Source: Betaproteobacteria bacterium HGW-Betaproteobacteria-9
GTDB taxonomy: Bacteria; Pseudomonadota; Gammaproteobacteria; Burkholderiales; Burkholderiaceae_C
Direction of reading: 5' to 3'
NCBI GenBank assembly: GCA_002842215.1
Contig: PHCC01000009.1
Coordinates: 104,570-168,569 of the forward strand
DNA: 64,000 nucleotides
In this document: positions 33,814 through 44,072 of the stretch, piece by piece
Numbering within the stretch: position 1 is the first letter of the stretch
Layout: the number at the start of each line of letters is the position of its first letter
Position numbers and translations under genes: made by a program
The notes under the pieces: generated by a model
Told to the model about the DNA's origin: nothing
Database searches by the model: none
The model's input: the letters and a program-made list of their open reading frames with translations, nothing else

Positions 33814-36800
33814 ATGCCCTTTTTGCACCCTGCCTCCGTCGAGCTGGCCCGCATCCAGACGCTCCGCTCCCTGGCCACCCTGGACACCTCGTCCGACCCC
33901 ACCATCCAGTCCCTGCTGAAAGTGGCCGCGCTCACGTTGCGCTGCACCCGGGCGGTGGTCTGCCTGATGGATGGCGCCCAGCACTGGATCAAGGCGTCGT
34001 ACGGGCTGGACAGCGTGCCCGAAAGCTGTGGCGCCGCCTTCGCCGCGCAGGTGGCTGCGTGCGACGATGTGCTGGTGCTCACCGACCCCGGGAGCACCCT
34101 ACTGTCGGGTGATCCAGCGTCCGCCACGCCGCGCCTCTTTGTGGGCGCGCCCGTTCGCGTGGACGGCCACAGCATCGGTGTGCTCTGCCTGTTCGGAGCC
34201 GAGCCGCACACCCTGAGCGACATCGAGCGCGAGATGCTGCTGGAGCTGCGCACGACCGTGGAGCACTGGCTGCTCGGGCTGCGCGAACGCCTCCAGCTCG
34301 ATGCCCGTGCACGCGAGTTCCGGGAACTCGCCGAACAGATGCCCGGCATCGTCTACCGGGCCGTGATGGACGAGGTGAGTTCGACCCTGTATGTCAGCTC
34401 CCGTGTGCGCGAGCTGGGCTACACGCCCGAGGAGTGGATGGCCCGGCCCGAGGCCTGGATGCAGGCGCTACACCCGGAAGACAGTGCGCGCGTGCTCGCC
34501 GAACTCGCCGACGGGCTGAAAAACCGGCCGAGCTTTGAACTCCAGTACCGCATCCGCAATGCGGCCGGGGACTGGCGCCACTACCACGACGCGATCCGCA
34601 TCGTGCGGCCTTCCGGTGACGACGCAGATCCCGTGATCCAGGGCCTGATGACCGACGTGACCGACCGGGTGCGTGACACCCCCCAAGCGTGCGAAGAAGC
34701 CGGCTGGCTGAGCAAACTCGCCATGGCGGCCGAGCAGGCCACGGCTTCCATCGTCGTCACCGACATCGCGGCCAACATCGAATACGTGAACCAGGCCATG
34801 GTGGCCGCCTCGGGCTACTCGCGCGACGAGCTGATGGGGCAAAACTCCCGCATCCTGCAATCGGGCCGGACCCCCGGTTCGCGCTACCGCAAGCTCTGGG
34901 CGGCACTCAGCGCGGGCAAGCCCTGGCGCGGCTTCTTCAACAACCGCCGCAAGGACGGCTCCCACTACATCGAATTCGCCGTGATCACGCCGGTGCGCGA
35001 CCCGGATGGCCGCGCCACCCACTACCTGGCGGTGAAGGAAGACATCACCGACAAGCGGCGCATGAACGAGGACCTGACCCGCTACCGCTACCAACTCGAA
35101 GAACTCGTCACCCAGCGCACCGTCGAACTGGAGAAAGCGCGGCGGTCGGCTGAGGCCGCCAACGCCGCCAAGAGTGCCTTCCTCGCCACCATGAGCCACG
35201 AAATCCGCACGCCCATGAACGGCGTGATGGGTGTGGCCGACGTGCTGTTGCAGACCCCGCTGTCGCCCGCTCAGCAGGAGATGGTGGAGACCATCAACGA
35301 ATCGGCCGCGGCGCTGCTGGCGATCATCGACGACATCCTGGATTTTTCGAAGATCGAGGCCGGACGGCTCGTGCTGGAGGATGCGCCGTTTGCGATCCGC
35401 AGCGTGGTCGGCCGCTCCTGTGCGCCCCTGAGCGCCGTCGCCGCCGGGCGCGGCGTGCGCCTGCACGCCTTCGCCGACCCGCGCCTGCCCGACCTGATGC
35501 TGGGCGACGGCAACCGCGTGCGCCAGATCCTGCTCAACCTGGTGGGCAATGCCATCAAGTTTTCGGCCGGTTTGAACCGGCCGGGCCGGGTCACCGTGCG
35601 CGCCACACCCGTGGGCGACTCGGTGCGCCTGGAGGTGGCCGACAACGGCATCGGCATGACCGACGAAGTGCAAAGCCTCGTGTTCCAGCCTTTCATACAA
35701 GGCGAGGCCTCCACCACGCGCAACTACGGTGGCACGGGTCTGGGTCTGGCCATCTCGCACCGGCTGGTCAGCGCCATGGGCGGGAGCATCAGCGTGCGCA
35801 GCCAGCCCGACGCAGGCGCCACCTTCACGGTCGACCTGCCGCTCAAACCGGCTTCGGCGGTGAATTCGGCCATCAGCAGCGAGCTGGTCGGCATCCACGC
35901 CCTCTTGGTTCTGGACGACGCCGACATCCGCGACGACTGGGCGGCCTACCTCAGCGCCGCGGGTGCCCGGGTCAGCCTGGTGGACAGCACCGACGATGCG
36001 GCCGCCTGGCCCGAACAGGATGGCGAAGTCCGGGTGGTGATCGCACCCGCCGGGCACCCGGCGCCCACCCGATCCAACACAGAGATCTCCGGCCGCTCCG
36101 AAGGCCGGGTGGTGGTGCACCAGGAACCCCGGACCGAACCGGTTTCCCAGGCCCCGGGTCAGGCCAACCTGTCGGTCATCGGCCTGCGCCGCAAGGACCT
36201 GCTGGTGGCCGTGGCCATGGCGGCGGGCCGGGTGCTGGTACCCGCCCACGGCGTCGTGAGCCCCGAGCGGGAGCGGCACCCGGCCGACTGGGGCCTGGCG
36301 GCCGCCTGCCAGGGGCGCGCCATTCTGGTGGCCGAAGACAACGAGATCAACCAGCGGGTGTTGCGTTACCAGATGGAGCTGCTGGGCCTGGACCCCGTGT
36401 TCACGGGCGATGGCCAGGAGGCGCTGGCGCTCTGGCGACAGCAGCCAGACCACTTCTGCCTGCTGCTGACCGACCTGCAGATGCCGGGCCTCAGCGGCAT
36501 CGGACTCACCGAGGCCATCCGCAAGGAAGAAGCGGTCGGGCACCGCATGCCCATCATCGCGCTGACCGCGAACGCGATGCACAGCGAAGTCCACCGCTGC
36601 CGGGCGGTCGGCATGGACGACTACCTCACCAAGCCGGTGTCGCTGCCCAAGCTCGAAACCATGCTGCACCGATGGCTGGAAGTGGTCCGGTTGCCGGCAC
36701 CAGCGGGGTCGCTGGCGCAGCAGCCGGAGCCGCAACCGGGTCCCGTCGCCGCGGGATGGGAGGGATTCGACGACCACGCGCTGCAGCGTGTGCTCGGGGC

Positions 36801-37497
36801 CGACCCCGAAATCCTGCAGGACATGCGCAGCCGCTACCTCGCCAGTCTGGACCGGGCCCTGACCGAAATCCAGGATGCGGCAGCGCGCGAGGACAGCGCC
36901 AGCGCGGGCTTCACCGCGCACCGCATCAAATCGTCCAGCCGCCTCGTCGGTGCGGTGGGTCTGGCGCAGCTGCTGGACCAGATCGAGACGCTGGGGCAAG
37001 TGGGCGATGCGGCAGGCATGGCCCGGCTGGTCCCCAGCCTGGTCGACTCCATCGCCTCGGTGCGTCAGCATTTCAGACGACTGGAATCCGCGGTGCAGAC
37101 AGCGCCACTGACCCATGTGCTGTGCATCGACGACGATCCGGTCCACCTGAACGAACTGGCGACACGGCTGGCCCAGGCCGGTGCGCCGCGGGTTGAGCGC
37201 TTCACCGACGTCGGCGAGCTGCAGCAGCGGCTGGAGGAACTGGACACCTCGCAGGTGCTGCTGTTGCTGGACCTGCACATGCCGGGCATCAACGGTGTCG
37301 AGCTGATCCAGCGCCTTAGGCAATGGCGGTTCAACGGCCACGTGGCGCTGATCGGCCATTTCGATCACCAGATGCAGGACACCGCCGAACGGCTGGTGGA
37401 TGGCTATGGCCTGAAATGGGCCGGCACGCTGACCAGCCCGTTGTCAGAGCACAAGGTGCGGACGATCCTGCAGGCCTGCGGCGGGCTGCAGGACTGA
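33814..37497 (+). CDS. Multidomain hybrid sensor histidine kinase (GAF-PAS-PAS-HisKA-HATPase-REC-HPt-REC)
   Basis: 1227-residue soluble-looking phosphorelay kinase; no TM segment is evident. The order is GAF (about 20-155), PAS (about 165-285), PAS/PAC (about 300-420), coiled coil, HisKA with phospho-acceptor His462 in FLATMSHEIRTPMNG, HATPase_c (N box LLNLVGNAIKFS; G boxes EVADNGIGM and YGGTGLGLAISHRL), and a degenerate receiver (about 690-800, LVLDDADIRDDW without a convincing acceptor Asp). A full receiver follows with Asp887 in LLLTDLQMPGLSG, then HPt with His1036 in TAHRIKSSSRLVGA, and a terminal receiver with Asp1153 in LLLLDLHMPGING. The chain allows a complete intramolecular His-Asp-His-Asp relay. 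No cognate output regulator gene adjoins it. Confidence 0.9.
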   Translation: MPFLHPASVELARIQTLRSLATLDTSSDPTIQSLLKVAALTLRCTRAVVCLMDGAQHWIKASYGLDSVPESCGAAFAAQVAACDDVLVLTDPGSTLLSGDPASATPRLFVGAPVRVDGHSIGVLCLFGAEPHTLSDIEREMLLELRTTVEHWLLGLRERLQLDARAREFRELAEQMPGIVYRAVMDEVSSTLYVSSRVRELGYTPEEWMARPEAWMQALHPEDSARVLAELADGLKNRPSFELQYRIRNAAGDWRHYHDAIRIVRPSGDDADPVIQGLMTDVTDRVRDTPQACEEAGWLSKLAMAAEQATASIVVTDIAANIEYVNQAMVAASGYSRDELMGQNSRILQSGRTPGSRYRKLWAALSAGKPWRGFFNNRRKDGSHYIEFAVITPVRDPDGRATHYLAVKEDITDKRRMNEDLTRYRYQLEELVTQRTVELEKARRSAEAANAAKSAFLATMSHEIRTPMNGVMGVADVLLQTPLSPAQQEMVETINESAAALLAIIDDILDFSKIEAGRLVLEDAPFAIRSVVGRSCAPLSAVAAGRGVRLHAFADPRLPDLMLGDGNRVRQILLNLVGNAIKFSAGLNRPGRVTVRATPVGDSVRLEVADNGIGMTDEVQSLVFQPFIQGEASTTRNYGGTGLGLAISHRLVSAMGGSISVRSQPDAGATFTVDLPLKPASAVNSAISSELVGIHALLVLDDADIRDDWAAYLSAAGARVSLVDSTDDAAAWPEQDGEVRVVIAPAGHPAPTRSNTEISGRSEGRVVVHQEPRTEPVSQAPGQANLSVIGLRRKDLLVAVAMAAGRVLVPAHGVVSPERERHPADWGLAAACQGRAILVAEDNEINQRVLRYQMELLGLDPVFTGDGQEALALWRQQPDHFCLLLTDLQMPGLSGIGLTEAIRKEEAVGHRMPIIALTANAMHSEVHRCRAVGMDDYLTKPVSLPKLETMLHRWLEVVRLPAPAGSLAQQPEPQPGPVAAGWEGFDDHALQRVLGADPEILQDMRSRYLASLDRALTEIQDAAAREDSASAGFTAHRIKSSSRLVGAVGLAQLLDQIETLGQVGDAAGMARLVPSLVDSIASVRQHFRRLESAVQTAPLTHVLCIDDDPVHLNELATRLAQAGAPRVERFTDVGELQQRLEELDTSQVLLLLDLHMPGINGVELIQRLRQWRFNGHVALIGHFDHQMQDTAERLVDGYGLKWAGTLTSPLSEHKVRTILQACGGLQD

Positions 37498-37502
37498 GCT
37501 GC

Positions 37503-38777
37503 TCAGCTGGGCAGGAACAGCGACTGCAAATCGCTGAGAAAGTCGAAGCCGCGCTCGGTCGGCCGGACCCAGCCATCCGCCATCACCAGCCAGCCGCGCT
37601 GCACTCCTTCGTCCAGCGACGCGGCCACGCTGGAGAGCGGCAGACCGGTGCGTGCTGAGAAGTCCTGCAGTTCAAAGCCGTGCCGCAGGCGCAGCGCGTT
37701 GAGCATGTATTCGAACGGCAGATCGCGGCGCGCCACTTCTTCCACGCTCACCACCGCATCGCCCGCGCGGGCCTTGTCCATGTACAGACGGGGTTCCCGT
37801 GCACGCACCTGACGCACCACCCGGTGGGCAAAGCTGAGCTTGCTGTGGGCGCCGGCACCGATGCCGAGGTAGTCGCCGAACTGCCAGTAGTTGAGGTTGT
37901 GCCAGCAGCGGTGGCCTTCGCGCGCGTAGGCCGAGACCTCGTAGCGCGCCAACCCCTGTTCGGCCGTCAGCTCGGTGATGCGGTCGAGCATGGCGTAGGC
38001 GTCGTCGTCTTCGGGCACCCGCGGCGGGAACTTGGCGAACACCGTGTTGGGCTCGATGGTCAGGTGGTAGATCGAGATGTGCGGTGGCGCAAACGCCAGC
38101 GCGGTGCGCATGTCCGTTTCGCAATCAGCCAGGGTCTGACCCGGCAGCGCGTACATGATGTCCAGGTTGAAGGTGTCGAAGGCCATCGCCGCCTCTTCCA
38201 CCGCGGCGATCGCCTGCGCCCGGTCGTGCACCCGGCCCAGCGCCTTGAGGTGCTCGTCGTTGAAGCTCTGCACGCCGATGGACAGGCGGGTGACGCCGGC
38301 CTGGCGGAAAGCCCTGAAGCGGTCTTTTTCAAAGGTGCCCGGGTTGGCTTCCAACGTGATCTCGGCGTCGGCGTCCAGCCGCAGCAGCGCACGCACGTCG
38401 CCCAGCAGGCGGTCGATGGCCTCGGGCGAAAACAGGCTGGGCGTGCCGCCGCCGATGAAGATGCTGTGCACCGAGCGGCCCCAGATCAGCGGCAATGCCG
38501 CTTCCAGATCGGCTCGCAGCGCGTCCAGGTAAGCCTGTTCGGGCAGCGCCTGACCGGGCGCGCTGGTGGCGCTCCACTCGTGCGAGTTGAAGTCGCAATA
38601 AGGGCACTTCTTCAGACACCAGGGCAGGTGGATGTAGAGCGCGAGCGGTGGCAGGCCCTGCAATTGCAGCGTGCCGGGGCGCATCCAGTGGCGGATGTCG
38701 CTCCAGTGCGGGCCTTCCGGTGGACGGCTGCCGGCTGCGCCGGGCAGCGCCACCCGAACCTCTTTGGGCGTGTTCAT
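37503..38777 (-). CDS. hemW: Radical SAM heme chaperone HemW
   Basis: 424-residue radical-SAM protein that binds and transfers heme, formerly called HemN-like. The [4Fe-4S] motif is WCLKKCPYC (Cys54, Cys58, Cys61), followed by FIGGGTPSLF, EANPGTF and RLSIGVQSF. The HemN_C winged-helix domain is at the C-terminus (LPFEYMLNALRL). The gene overlaps rdgB by 4 nt, in the conserved Burkholderiales order rph-rdgB-hemW. Its stop is 5 nt from the convergent histidine kinase stop. Confidence 0.94.
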   Translation of the reverse strand: MNTPKEVRVALPGAAGSRPPEGPHWSDIRHWMRPGTLQLQGLPPLALYIHLPWCLKKCPYCDFNSHEWSATSAPGQALPEQAYLDALRADLEAALPLIWGRSVHSIFIGGGTPSLFSPEAIDRLLGDVRALLRLDADAEITLEANPGTFEKDRFRAFRQAGVTRLSIGVQSFNDEHLKALGRVHDRAQAIAAVEEAAMAFDTFNLDIMYALPGQTLADCETDMRTALAFAPPHISIYHLTIEPNTVFAKFPPRVPEDDDAYAMLDRITELTAEQGLARYEVSAYAREGHRCWHNLNYWQFGDYLGIGAGAHSKLSFAHRVVRQVRAREPRLYMDKARAGDAVVSVEEVARRDLPFEYMLNALRLRHGFELQDFSARTGLPLSSVAASLDEGVQRGWLVMADGWVRPTERGFDFLSDLQSLFLPS

Positions 38778-39391
38778 GTGTCCGCCTGGGGCGCGAACCA
38801 GCGTTCACGCATCAGCTTCAGCATCTGTTGTGCCGCTTTGCCGCGGTGGCTGTTGGCGTTTTTCTTCTCGTCGCTCAGCTGGGCAAAAGTGCAACCGAAC
38901 TGCGGCAGGAACATCACCGGGTCAAAGCCGAAACCGTTGTCACCAATGGGCTCGCGCGTGATCAGCCCCGGCGCACGGCCGCTGGCCACCAGCGGCTCGG
39001 GATCGTCGGCACTGCGCACCGCGACCAGTGTGCTGACCAGCGCGGCGCGGCGGTCGTTCACATCGGCCATCTGTTCCAGCAAGGCACGCACGTTGTTGGC
39101 GTCACCCTTTTCGTAACCGAACTGCGTAGCGTAGTAGGCGGTGTCCACACCCGGCAGGCCGCCGAAGGCTTCCACACACAGGCCAGCGTCGTCGGCGAGC
39201 GCGGGCAGGCCGCTGACCTGCGCCGCGTGCCGCGCCTTGGCCAGCGCGTTCTCAATGAAGGTGCGGTGCGGCTCGGGTGCTTCGGGAATGCCCAGTTCGG
39301 CCTGGCGCACCAGCTCCACCCCCAGCGGGGCGAACAGCGCCTGCAGCTCGGCGAGCTTGCCTGTGTTGTTGGACGCGAGGACGAGCTTCAT
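38774..39391 (-). CDS. rdgB: dITP/XTP pyrophosphatase
   Basis: HAM1-family house-cleaning enzyme of 205 residues that hydrolyses ITP, dITP and XTP to monophosphates. The N-terminus LVLASNNTGKLAELQALFAPLG, the active-site ENALAKARHAAQVSGLPALADDAGL and the C-terminal GFGFDPVMFLPQFGCTFAQL are diagnostic. It starts 9 nt after the rph stop and overlaps hemW. Confidence 0.95.
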   Translation of the reverse strand: MKLVLASNNTGKLAELQALFAPLGVELVRQAELGIPEAPEPHRTFIENALAKARHAAQVSGLPALADDAGLCVEAFGGLPGVDTAYYATQFGYEKGDANNVRALLEQMADVNDRRAALVSTLVAVRSADDPEPLVASGRAPGLITREPIGDNGFGFDPVMFLPQFGCTFAQLSDEKKNANSHRGKAAQQMLKLMRERWFAPQADT

Positions 39392-39400
39392 CCCCGCCTC

Positions 39401-40132
39401 TCAGACCAGGCCGAGGCTCTGCTTCTGCAGGGCCACCAGCTCGGCCACGCCTTTTTCGGCCAGGGCCAGCAAGGCGTCCATTTCCTTGCGGCTGAACGCC
39501 ACGCCTTCGGCCGTGCCCTGCACTTCCACGAAGTGGCCGGCACCGGTCATCACCACATTCATGTCGGTGTCGCAGGCCGAGTCTTCCACGTACTCCAGGT
39601 CGAGCAGCGGCTGGCCCTGCAGGATGCCGACCGAAATGGCGGCCACATGGTCCCGGATCGGCGAAGCCGCGATCTTGCCCTCAGCCAGCAGCTGGCTCAC
39701 CGCATCGTGCGCCGCGACGAAGGCGCCGGTGATGCTGGCGGTGCGCGTGCCACCGTCGGCCTGGAGCACGTCGCAGTCCAGCGAAATGGTGCGCTCGCCC
39801 AGCGCCTTCAGGTCGAACACCGCGCGCAGCGAACGACCGATCAGGCGCTGGATTTCCTGCGTGCGACCGCTCTGCTTGCCCTTGGCGGCTTCGCGGTCGC
39901 TGCGGGTGTGGGTGGCGCGCGGCAGCATGCCGTATTCGGCCGTCACCCAGCCTTCGCCACTGCCCCGCTTGTGCGGCGGCACTTTTTCTTCCACCGACGC
40001 GGTGCACAGCACCTTGGTGTCACCGAACTCGATCAGCACCGAGCCCTCGGCGTGGATGGTGAAACCCCGGGTGATGCGCACCGGGCGCAGGGCATCGGCG
40101 GCCCGTTGGCCGGGTCGAATGAAATCTGTCAT
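39401..40132 (-). CDS. rph: Ribonuclease PH
   Basis: Phosphorolytic 3'-5' exoribonuclease acting on tRNA 3' ends, 243 residues. It shows [77 protein letters not shown] and [26 protein letters not shown] 40132 gives the standard [10 protein letters not shown] start; the frame's longer upstream part is antisense-like sequence within the phosphatase gene. 10 nt separate it from the phosphatase stop. Confidence 0.96.
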   Translation of the reverse strand: MTDFIRPGQRAADALRPVRITRGFTIHAEGSVLIEFGDTKVLCTASVEEKVPPHKRGSGEGWVTAEYGMLPRATHTRSDREAAKGKQSGRTQEIQRLIGRSLRAVFDLKALGERTISLDCDVLQADGGTRTASITGAFVAAHDAVSQLLAEGKIAASPIRDHVAAISVGILQGQPLLDLEYVEDSACDTDMNVVMTGAGHFVEVQGTAEGVAFSRKEMDALLALAEKGVAELVALQKQSLGLV

Positions 40133-40142
40133 GGGAATGCTT

Positions 40143-41042
40143 TCAGGAGTTGCGTTCGGCGGTGCGCCGGATCGCTTCGTTGATTTCAGCGATCGATTTT
40201 TCGATCGCCTCGTCGTCCAGGTCTTCGATGGTCGGGTCGGCCACGCCCGACTGGATGGTGGAGGCGAACACGCCTTCTTCGATGTCTTCGGTCGACACCC
40301 TCGTGGTCTGGAATTCGTCGGCCGTCTCCCACTCCATGGCCAGCACGGTGACGTTGTCGCAGCGCGGTCCACCGCGCTTGAGCGCCATTTCCACCAGCTC
40401 GGGCACCGCCTGTTCCAGCGGATTGCGGGCCAGTTCGGCGGCGATTTCGAAATCCTTCACCGTGCCCCAGAGGCCATCGGAACAGAGCAACACACGGTCA
40501 CCCTGCTGCAGCTGAACCGGCCCCGACAGGTCGAACACCGGCTTCGCGGGCGAACCCAGACAGGTGAAGAGGATGTTGCGGTTGATGTGCTGGGTGGCCT
40601 TGCCCAGGTGGGCCTGCTGCTCCATGTAGGAGTGGTCCCGCGTGCGCGTCAGCAACTCGCCATTGCGCACGAGGTACAGGCGGGAGTCGCCACAGTGCAC
40701 CCAGTGCATGTTGCCACGCTCCATCACGGCCGCCACGAGCGTGGTGCGGGGCGTGTCGAGCATGCCTTTTTCGGCGGCGTAGCGGATGATCTGGTGGTGT
40801 GCCGCCATCACGGCGCTGGAGAGGAACTCCGGCACCTCGCGCACCGTGGGGTTGGCGGCTTTCTGAAAATAGGCCGAAAAGGTCTGCAGCGCCAGCTGGG
40901 CAGCCATCGCGCCCTCGGGATGCCCACCCATGCCATCGGCCAGCACGAACAACCCGGACTCGCGCGTGTACGCGTAGCCCATGCGGTCTTCGTTGCGCTC
41001 GCGACCGCCCTGCCGACTGATCTGGTAGACCGAGAACTTCAT
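40143..41042 (-). CDS. PP2C-family Ser/Thr protein phosphatase
   Basis: 299-residue metal-dependent phosphatase. PP2C motifs include [30 protein letters not shown] (metal Asp/Gly), [37 protein letters not shown] and [11 protein letters not shown]. An acidic tail of about 50 residues follows the catalytic domain. It overlaps the upstream kinase gene by 4 nt, so kinase and phosphatase form a coupled pair as in PpkA/PppA systems; no type VI secretion genes are here. Confidence 0.92.
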   Translation of the reverse strand: MKFSVYQISRQGGRERNEDRMGYAYTRESGLFVLADGMGGHPEGAMAAQLALQTFSAYFQKAANPTVREVPEFLSSAVMAAHHQIIRYAAEKGMLDTPRTTLVAAVMERGNMHWVHCGDSRLYLVRNGELLTRTRDHSYMEQQAHLGKATQHINRNILFTCLGSPAKPVFDLSGPVQLQQGDRVLLCSDGLWGTVKDFEIAAELARNPLEQAVPELVEMALKRGGPRCDNVTVLAMEWETADEFQTTRVSTEDIEEGVFASTIQSGVADPTIEDLDDEAIEKSIAEINEAIRRTAERNS

Positions 41043-42043
41043 CGGAACTTGGTCCCGGCGGCGGTGGATTTGCGGGGCGACTTCTTGTCCGAAACAATGT
41101 TGTCAAACTGCAGGCGCATCTTCTCGGCCACGGTCAGCTTGGTGTAGCTGCGTTCGGTCTCCCGGCTCAGCTCTTTTTGCAGGGCGAACACCGATTGCGG
41201 ACGCGACAGCGGATCGAGCGACATGCACCACTCCACCACCTCGATCAGGTTGTCGGAGTAGACACCGCGCAGACGCGAGAGCGCGAGCGACAGCCGGTCT
41301 TTTTCCAGCCGCTGCGGCGCGTCGTTGGGCGGATAACCCTGCATGCTGGCGTAAATGCAGGCGCCGATGGCGTAGATGTCGGTCCAGGGGCCCATGCTCG
41401 AATCGCGCCGGTACATCTCGGGCGCCGCGAAACCGGGCGTGTACATCGGGCGGATGAAGTTGCCCTCCTTGCTCAGCACCTCACGCGCCGCGCCGAAGTC
41501 GATCAGCACCGAACGGTTGTCATCGGTCACAAAGATATTGGCGGGCTTGATGTCCAGGTGCAGCATCTTGTGCTGGTGCACGATGCGCAGGCCACGCAGC
41601 ACCTCGTCGTACAGCGAACGGATGGTGGACTCGCGGAACACCTTCTGGCGCTTGAGTTCGCGCGCCGTGATGATGAACTCCTGCAGGGACGCGCCCTCCA
41701 GGTAGTTCATGACCATGTAGACGGTCTCGTTTTCACGGAAGAAGTTGAGCACACTCACCACCGACTGGTGGGAGATCTGCGCCAGCGCGCGGCCTTCTTC
41801 AAAGAAGCTCTTGAGCCCCAGGCGGTACAGCGAGAGTTTTTCGGGCTGCACCTGCGGCAGCAGCTCACCCGGGCCGCGTGTGGCCAGCGAGGACGGCAGG
41901 TATTCCTTGACGGCGACCTGCTGCCCCTCGGTGTCCACCGCCAGGTAGACCACGCCGAAACCACCGGCGGCCAGCTTGCGCACGATGCGATAGCCGCCGA
42001 TCACGGTGTCCGGTGGCAGCGGTGCGGGTTTGACCTTTGACAT
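41039..42043 (-). CDS. Serine/threonine protein kinase
   Basis: Eukaryotic-like protein kinase of 334 residues. It has the glycine loop KLAAGGFGVVYLA, catalytic Lys in VAVKEYLP, HRD-loop variant HLDIKPANIFV, DFG motif LIDFGAAREVL and APE motif FAAPEMYRRDSS. HLDIKPAN replaces the common HRDLKPEN. No TM or extracellular sensor domain is visible, so it is cytoplasmic. The stop overlaps the PP2C start. ATG 42043 (MSKVKPAPLPPD) preferred to an upstream TTG/GTG frame. Confidence 0.92.
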   Translation of the reverse strand: MSKVKPAPLPPDTVIGGYRIVRKLAAGGFGVVYLAVDTEGQQVAVKEYLPSSLATRGPGELLPQVQPEKLSLYRLGLKSFFEEGRALAQISHQSVVSVLNFFRENETVYMVMNYLEGASLQEFIITARELKRQKVFRESTIRSLYDEVLRGLRIVHQHKMLHLDIKPANIFVTDDNRSVLIDFGAAREVLSKEGNFIRPMYTPGFAAPEMYRRDSSMGPWTDIYAIGACIYASMQGYPPNDAPQRLEKDRLSLALSRLRGVYSDNLIEVVEWCMSLDPLSRPQSVFALQKELSRETERSYTKLTVAEKMRLQFDNIVSDKKSPRKSTAAGTKFR

Positions 42044-42104
42044 AATTCGGATGGGTTCCGGAACGCCTCGTTTTGGACCACTCAACCTGATGGGACACAG
42101 TTCA

Positions 42105-43040
42105 ATGGCAGTTTACAGCATGACCGGCTACGCCACGGCCCAAACCGGCGGGGCCGCAGCCACGAATGCCAGCGAGTCCCCGCGCGACGCCCGACCGGGT
42201 CTGGGCATCGAAATTCGCTCGGTCAACAGCCGCTTTCTCGACCTGACTTTCAAGCTCGCGGACGACCTGCGCGGCACCGAGCCCGCCCTGCGCGAACTGT
42301 TGAGTGCCTCGCTCAAGCGCGGCAAGGTGGAGGTCCGCGCCTGGGTGGAGGGTCGCACCGATGCCGGACCGCGCGCACCCAGCGCGCTGGAGCTGCAAAA
42401 GCTGGTGAGCCTGCAGGACAACATCCGTGCCTGGCTGCCCACCGCCGCCGCCCTGTCGGTGGCCGAGGTGCTGCAACTGACCACGCGCCAGGCGGGCAAC
42501 CCCGGCGAACTGCACGAGACCCTGCTTGAGCTGGCCCAGGCGGGCCTGGACAAACTGCTCACCGCGCGCGAACGCGAAGGACAGCGTCTGGCGGCCATGC
42601 TGCTGGACCGACTCAAGCAGCTGCGCCAGCTCGCCAAAGATGCCCAGCCCCTGATTCCCCAACTGGTCGCGCAACAGCGGCAGCGTTTCATCGACCGCTG
42701 GAACGAAGCGCTCGGTGCGAGCGTCGCCGCCGGCGGCACCAGCAACACCCTCACCAGCGAGGCCGCACAGGATCGCGCGCTGACCGAAGCCACCGCCTTC
42801 GCGATCCGCATCGATGTGGCCGAAGAACTGACCCGACTGGACTCGCACCTGGTGGAAATCGAGCGCCTGATCAAGAAGGGCAGCGATGTGGGCAAACGCC
42901 TGGACTTCCTGATCCAGGAACTGCACCGCGAAGCCAACACCCTGGGCTCCAAATCATCGAGCCTAGAACTCACCCGCATTTCTGTGGACATGAAGGTGCT
43001 CATCGAACAGATGCGCGAACAAGTCCAGAACATTGAATGA
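42105..43040 (+). CDS. yicC: YicC-family endoribonuclease
   Basis: 311-residue YicC/YloC RNase. The N-terminus [12 protein letters not shown] and the [32 protein letters not shown] segment are typical, as is the C-terminal DUF1732 region [23 protein letters not shown]. In E. coli YicC promotes decay of the sRNA RyhB. Upstream neighbour of gmk, with a 4-nt gap, an arrangement conserved across proteobacteria. ATG 42105 chosen to start at MAVYSMTG. Confidence 0.92.
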   Translation: MAVYSMTGYATAQTGGAAATNASESPRDARPGLGIEIRSVNSRFLDLTFKLADDLRGTEPALRELLSASLKRGKVEVRAWVEGRTDAGPRAPSALELQKLVSLQDNIRAWLPTAAALSVAEVLQLTTRQAGNPGELHETLLELAQAGLDKLLTAREREGQRLAAMLLDRLKQLRQLAKDAQPLIPQLVAQQRQRFIDRWNEALGASVAAGGTSNTLTSEAAQDRALTEATAFAIRIDVAEELTRLDSHLVEIERLIKKGSDVGKRLDFLIQELHREANTLGSKSSSLELTRISVDMKVLIEQMREQVQNIE

Positions 43041-43044
43041 CCGT

Positions 43045-43665
43045 ATGGAATACCCAGGCAACCTGTTCGTCGTCGCAGCCCCCAGCGGGGCTGGCAAATC
43101 CAGTCTGGTCAAAGCGCTGATGGAGCTGGACTCCCGCGTCGTGCCCTCGGTCTCGCACACCACCCGGCCACCGCGTGGCCAGGAGCTGCATGGGCGCGAG
43201 TACTATTTTGTGGCCCGGGAAACCTTTGACCAGATGGTCATCCAGGGGGCCTTCCTGGAATGGGCCATGGTGCATGGCAACCGCTATGGCACGTCCAAAC
43301 AGGCGATTGAGCAGCGCATGGCCCAGGGCGCCGACGTGGTGCTGGAAATCGATTTCCAGGGCGCGATCCAGGTCAAACGCATTTTCCCCAACGCGGTGCT
43401 GATCTTCATCCTGCCGCCGAGCTGGGAAGAATTGAGATCACGCCTGGAGCGGCGCGCCGAAGACAGCGCCGACGTCATCGAGCTGCGGCTGCAGAATGCC
43501 GCGTCGGAGATGATGCACGCGCGGGAGTTCGACTTCGTTATAATCAACGAGTTGTTCGAGCGGGCCCTGTTTGACCTCAAGGCCATCGTCCATGCCCAGC
43601 GGCTCAAGTTCGCCGCCCAGCGTATCGCCCGCAGCGATACCTTCAAAGCGCTCAACATCCACTGA
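43045..43665 (+). CDS. gmk: Guanylate kinase
   Basis: Phosphorylates GMP to GDP; 206 residues. P-loop [20 protein letters not shown]-binding [20 protein letters not shown], and the lid region [20 protein letters not shown] are all seen. ATG 43045 is favoured; TTG 43033 is in frame upstream. It is followed 27 nt later by rpoZ. Confidence 0.96.
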   Translation: MEYPGNLFVVAAPSGAGKSSLVKALMELDSRVVPSVSHTTRPPRGQELHGREYYFVARETFDQMVIQGAFLEWAMVHGNRYGTSKQAIEQRMAQGADVVLEIDFQGAIQVKRIFPNAVLIFILPPSWEELRSRLERRAEDSADVIELRLQNAASEMMHAREFDFVIINELFERALFDLKAIVHAQRLKFAAQRIARSDTFKALNIH

Positions 43666-43692
43666 CTCACCGCACACTACCGAGGCCCGCAC

Positions 43693-43896
43693 ATGGCACG
43701 CATCACCGTCGAAGACTGTCTGGAAAAGATCCCCAACCGCTTTCAGCTCGTGCTGGCCGCCACCTACCGTGCCCGCATGCTCAGCCAGGGCCATGCCCCC
43801 AAGATCGAGAGCAAGAACAAGCCCGGCGTGACCGCACTGCGTGAAATTGCCGAAGGCAAGATCGGCATCGAGATGCTCAAGAAAGTGCCGCTCTGA
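43693..43896 (+). CDS. rpoZ: RNA polymerase omega subunit
   Basis: 67-residue subunit that helps assemble beta-prime. The sequence begins [20 protein letters not shown] and has the conserved [11 protein letters not shown] segment and [14 protein letters not shown]. It is the last gene of the yicC-gmk-rpoZ operon, closed by a Rho-independent terminator. spoT, which often follows in other proteobacteria, is not here. Confidence 0.97.
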   Translation: MARITVEDCLEKIPNRFQLVLAATYRARMLSQGHAPKIESKNKPGVTALREIAEGKIGIEMLKKVPL

Positions 43897-43912
43897 GCCT
43901 CAGTCGCACCTG

Positions 43913-43940
43913 AAAAAGCCCGCTGCGAGCGGGCTTTTTT
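43913..43940 (+). terminator. Rho-independent terminator after rpoZ
   Basis: GCCCGCT-GCG-AGCGGGC, a perfect 7-bp stem with a 3-nt loop, preceded by AAAAA and followed by TTTTTT. The A and T tracts make it potentially bidirectional. It lies 17 nt beyond the rpoZ stop. Confidence 0.95.
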
Positions 43941-43971
43941 GCGTCTGAGTGACTTCACACCCACAACGCGC

Positions 43972-44068
43972 GAAACGGCGCAACCAGGAGGCACCGCCGG
44001 GCCGGCTCTGCCGGACGGCCAGTGCCGCCCCCTTTGAGGGGGTCGCGCGCAGCGCGGCGGGGGTGTTT
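43972..44068 (-). repeat. GC-rich palindromic intergenic repeat, copy 4
   Basis: GCACCGCCGGGCCGGCTCTGCCGGACGGCCAGTGCCGCCCCCTTTGAGGGGG... pattern in the same orientation as copy 3; long identical stretches with copy 3 (for example GACGGCCAGTGCCGCCCCC). It sits between rpoZ and the end of nadA. Confidence 0.8.
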
Positions 44069-44072
44069 CGCT

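Noticed and set aside
34468..37368. Minus-strand open frame of 966 codons opposite the hybrid kinase
   Set aside because: Low-complexity His/Gln/Arg-rich shadow; no domain, while the opposite strand has full kinase motifs.
40143..42043. Type VI secretion regulatory kinase/phosphatase pair
   Set aside because: No tss genes are present, and the pair sits in a housekeeping rph-rdgB-hemW context.
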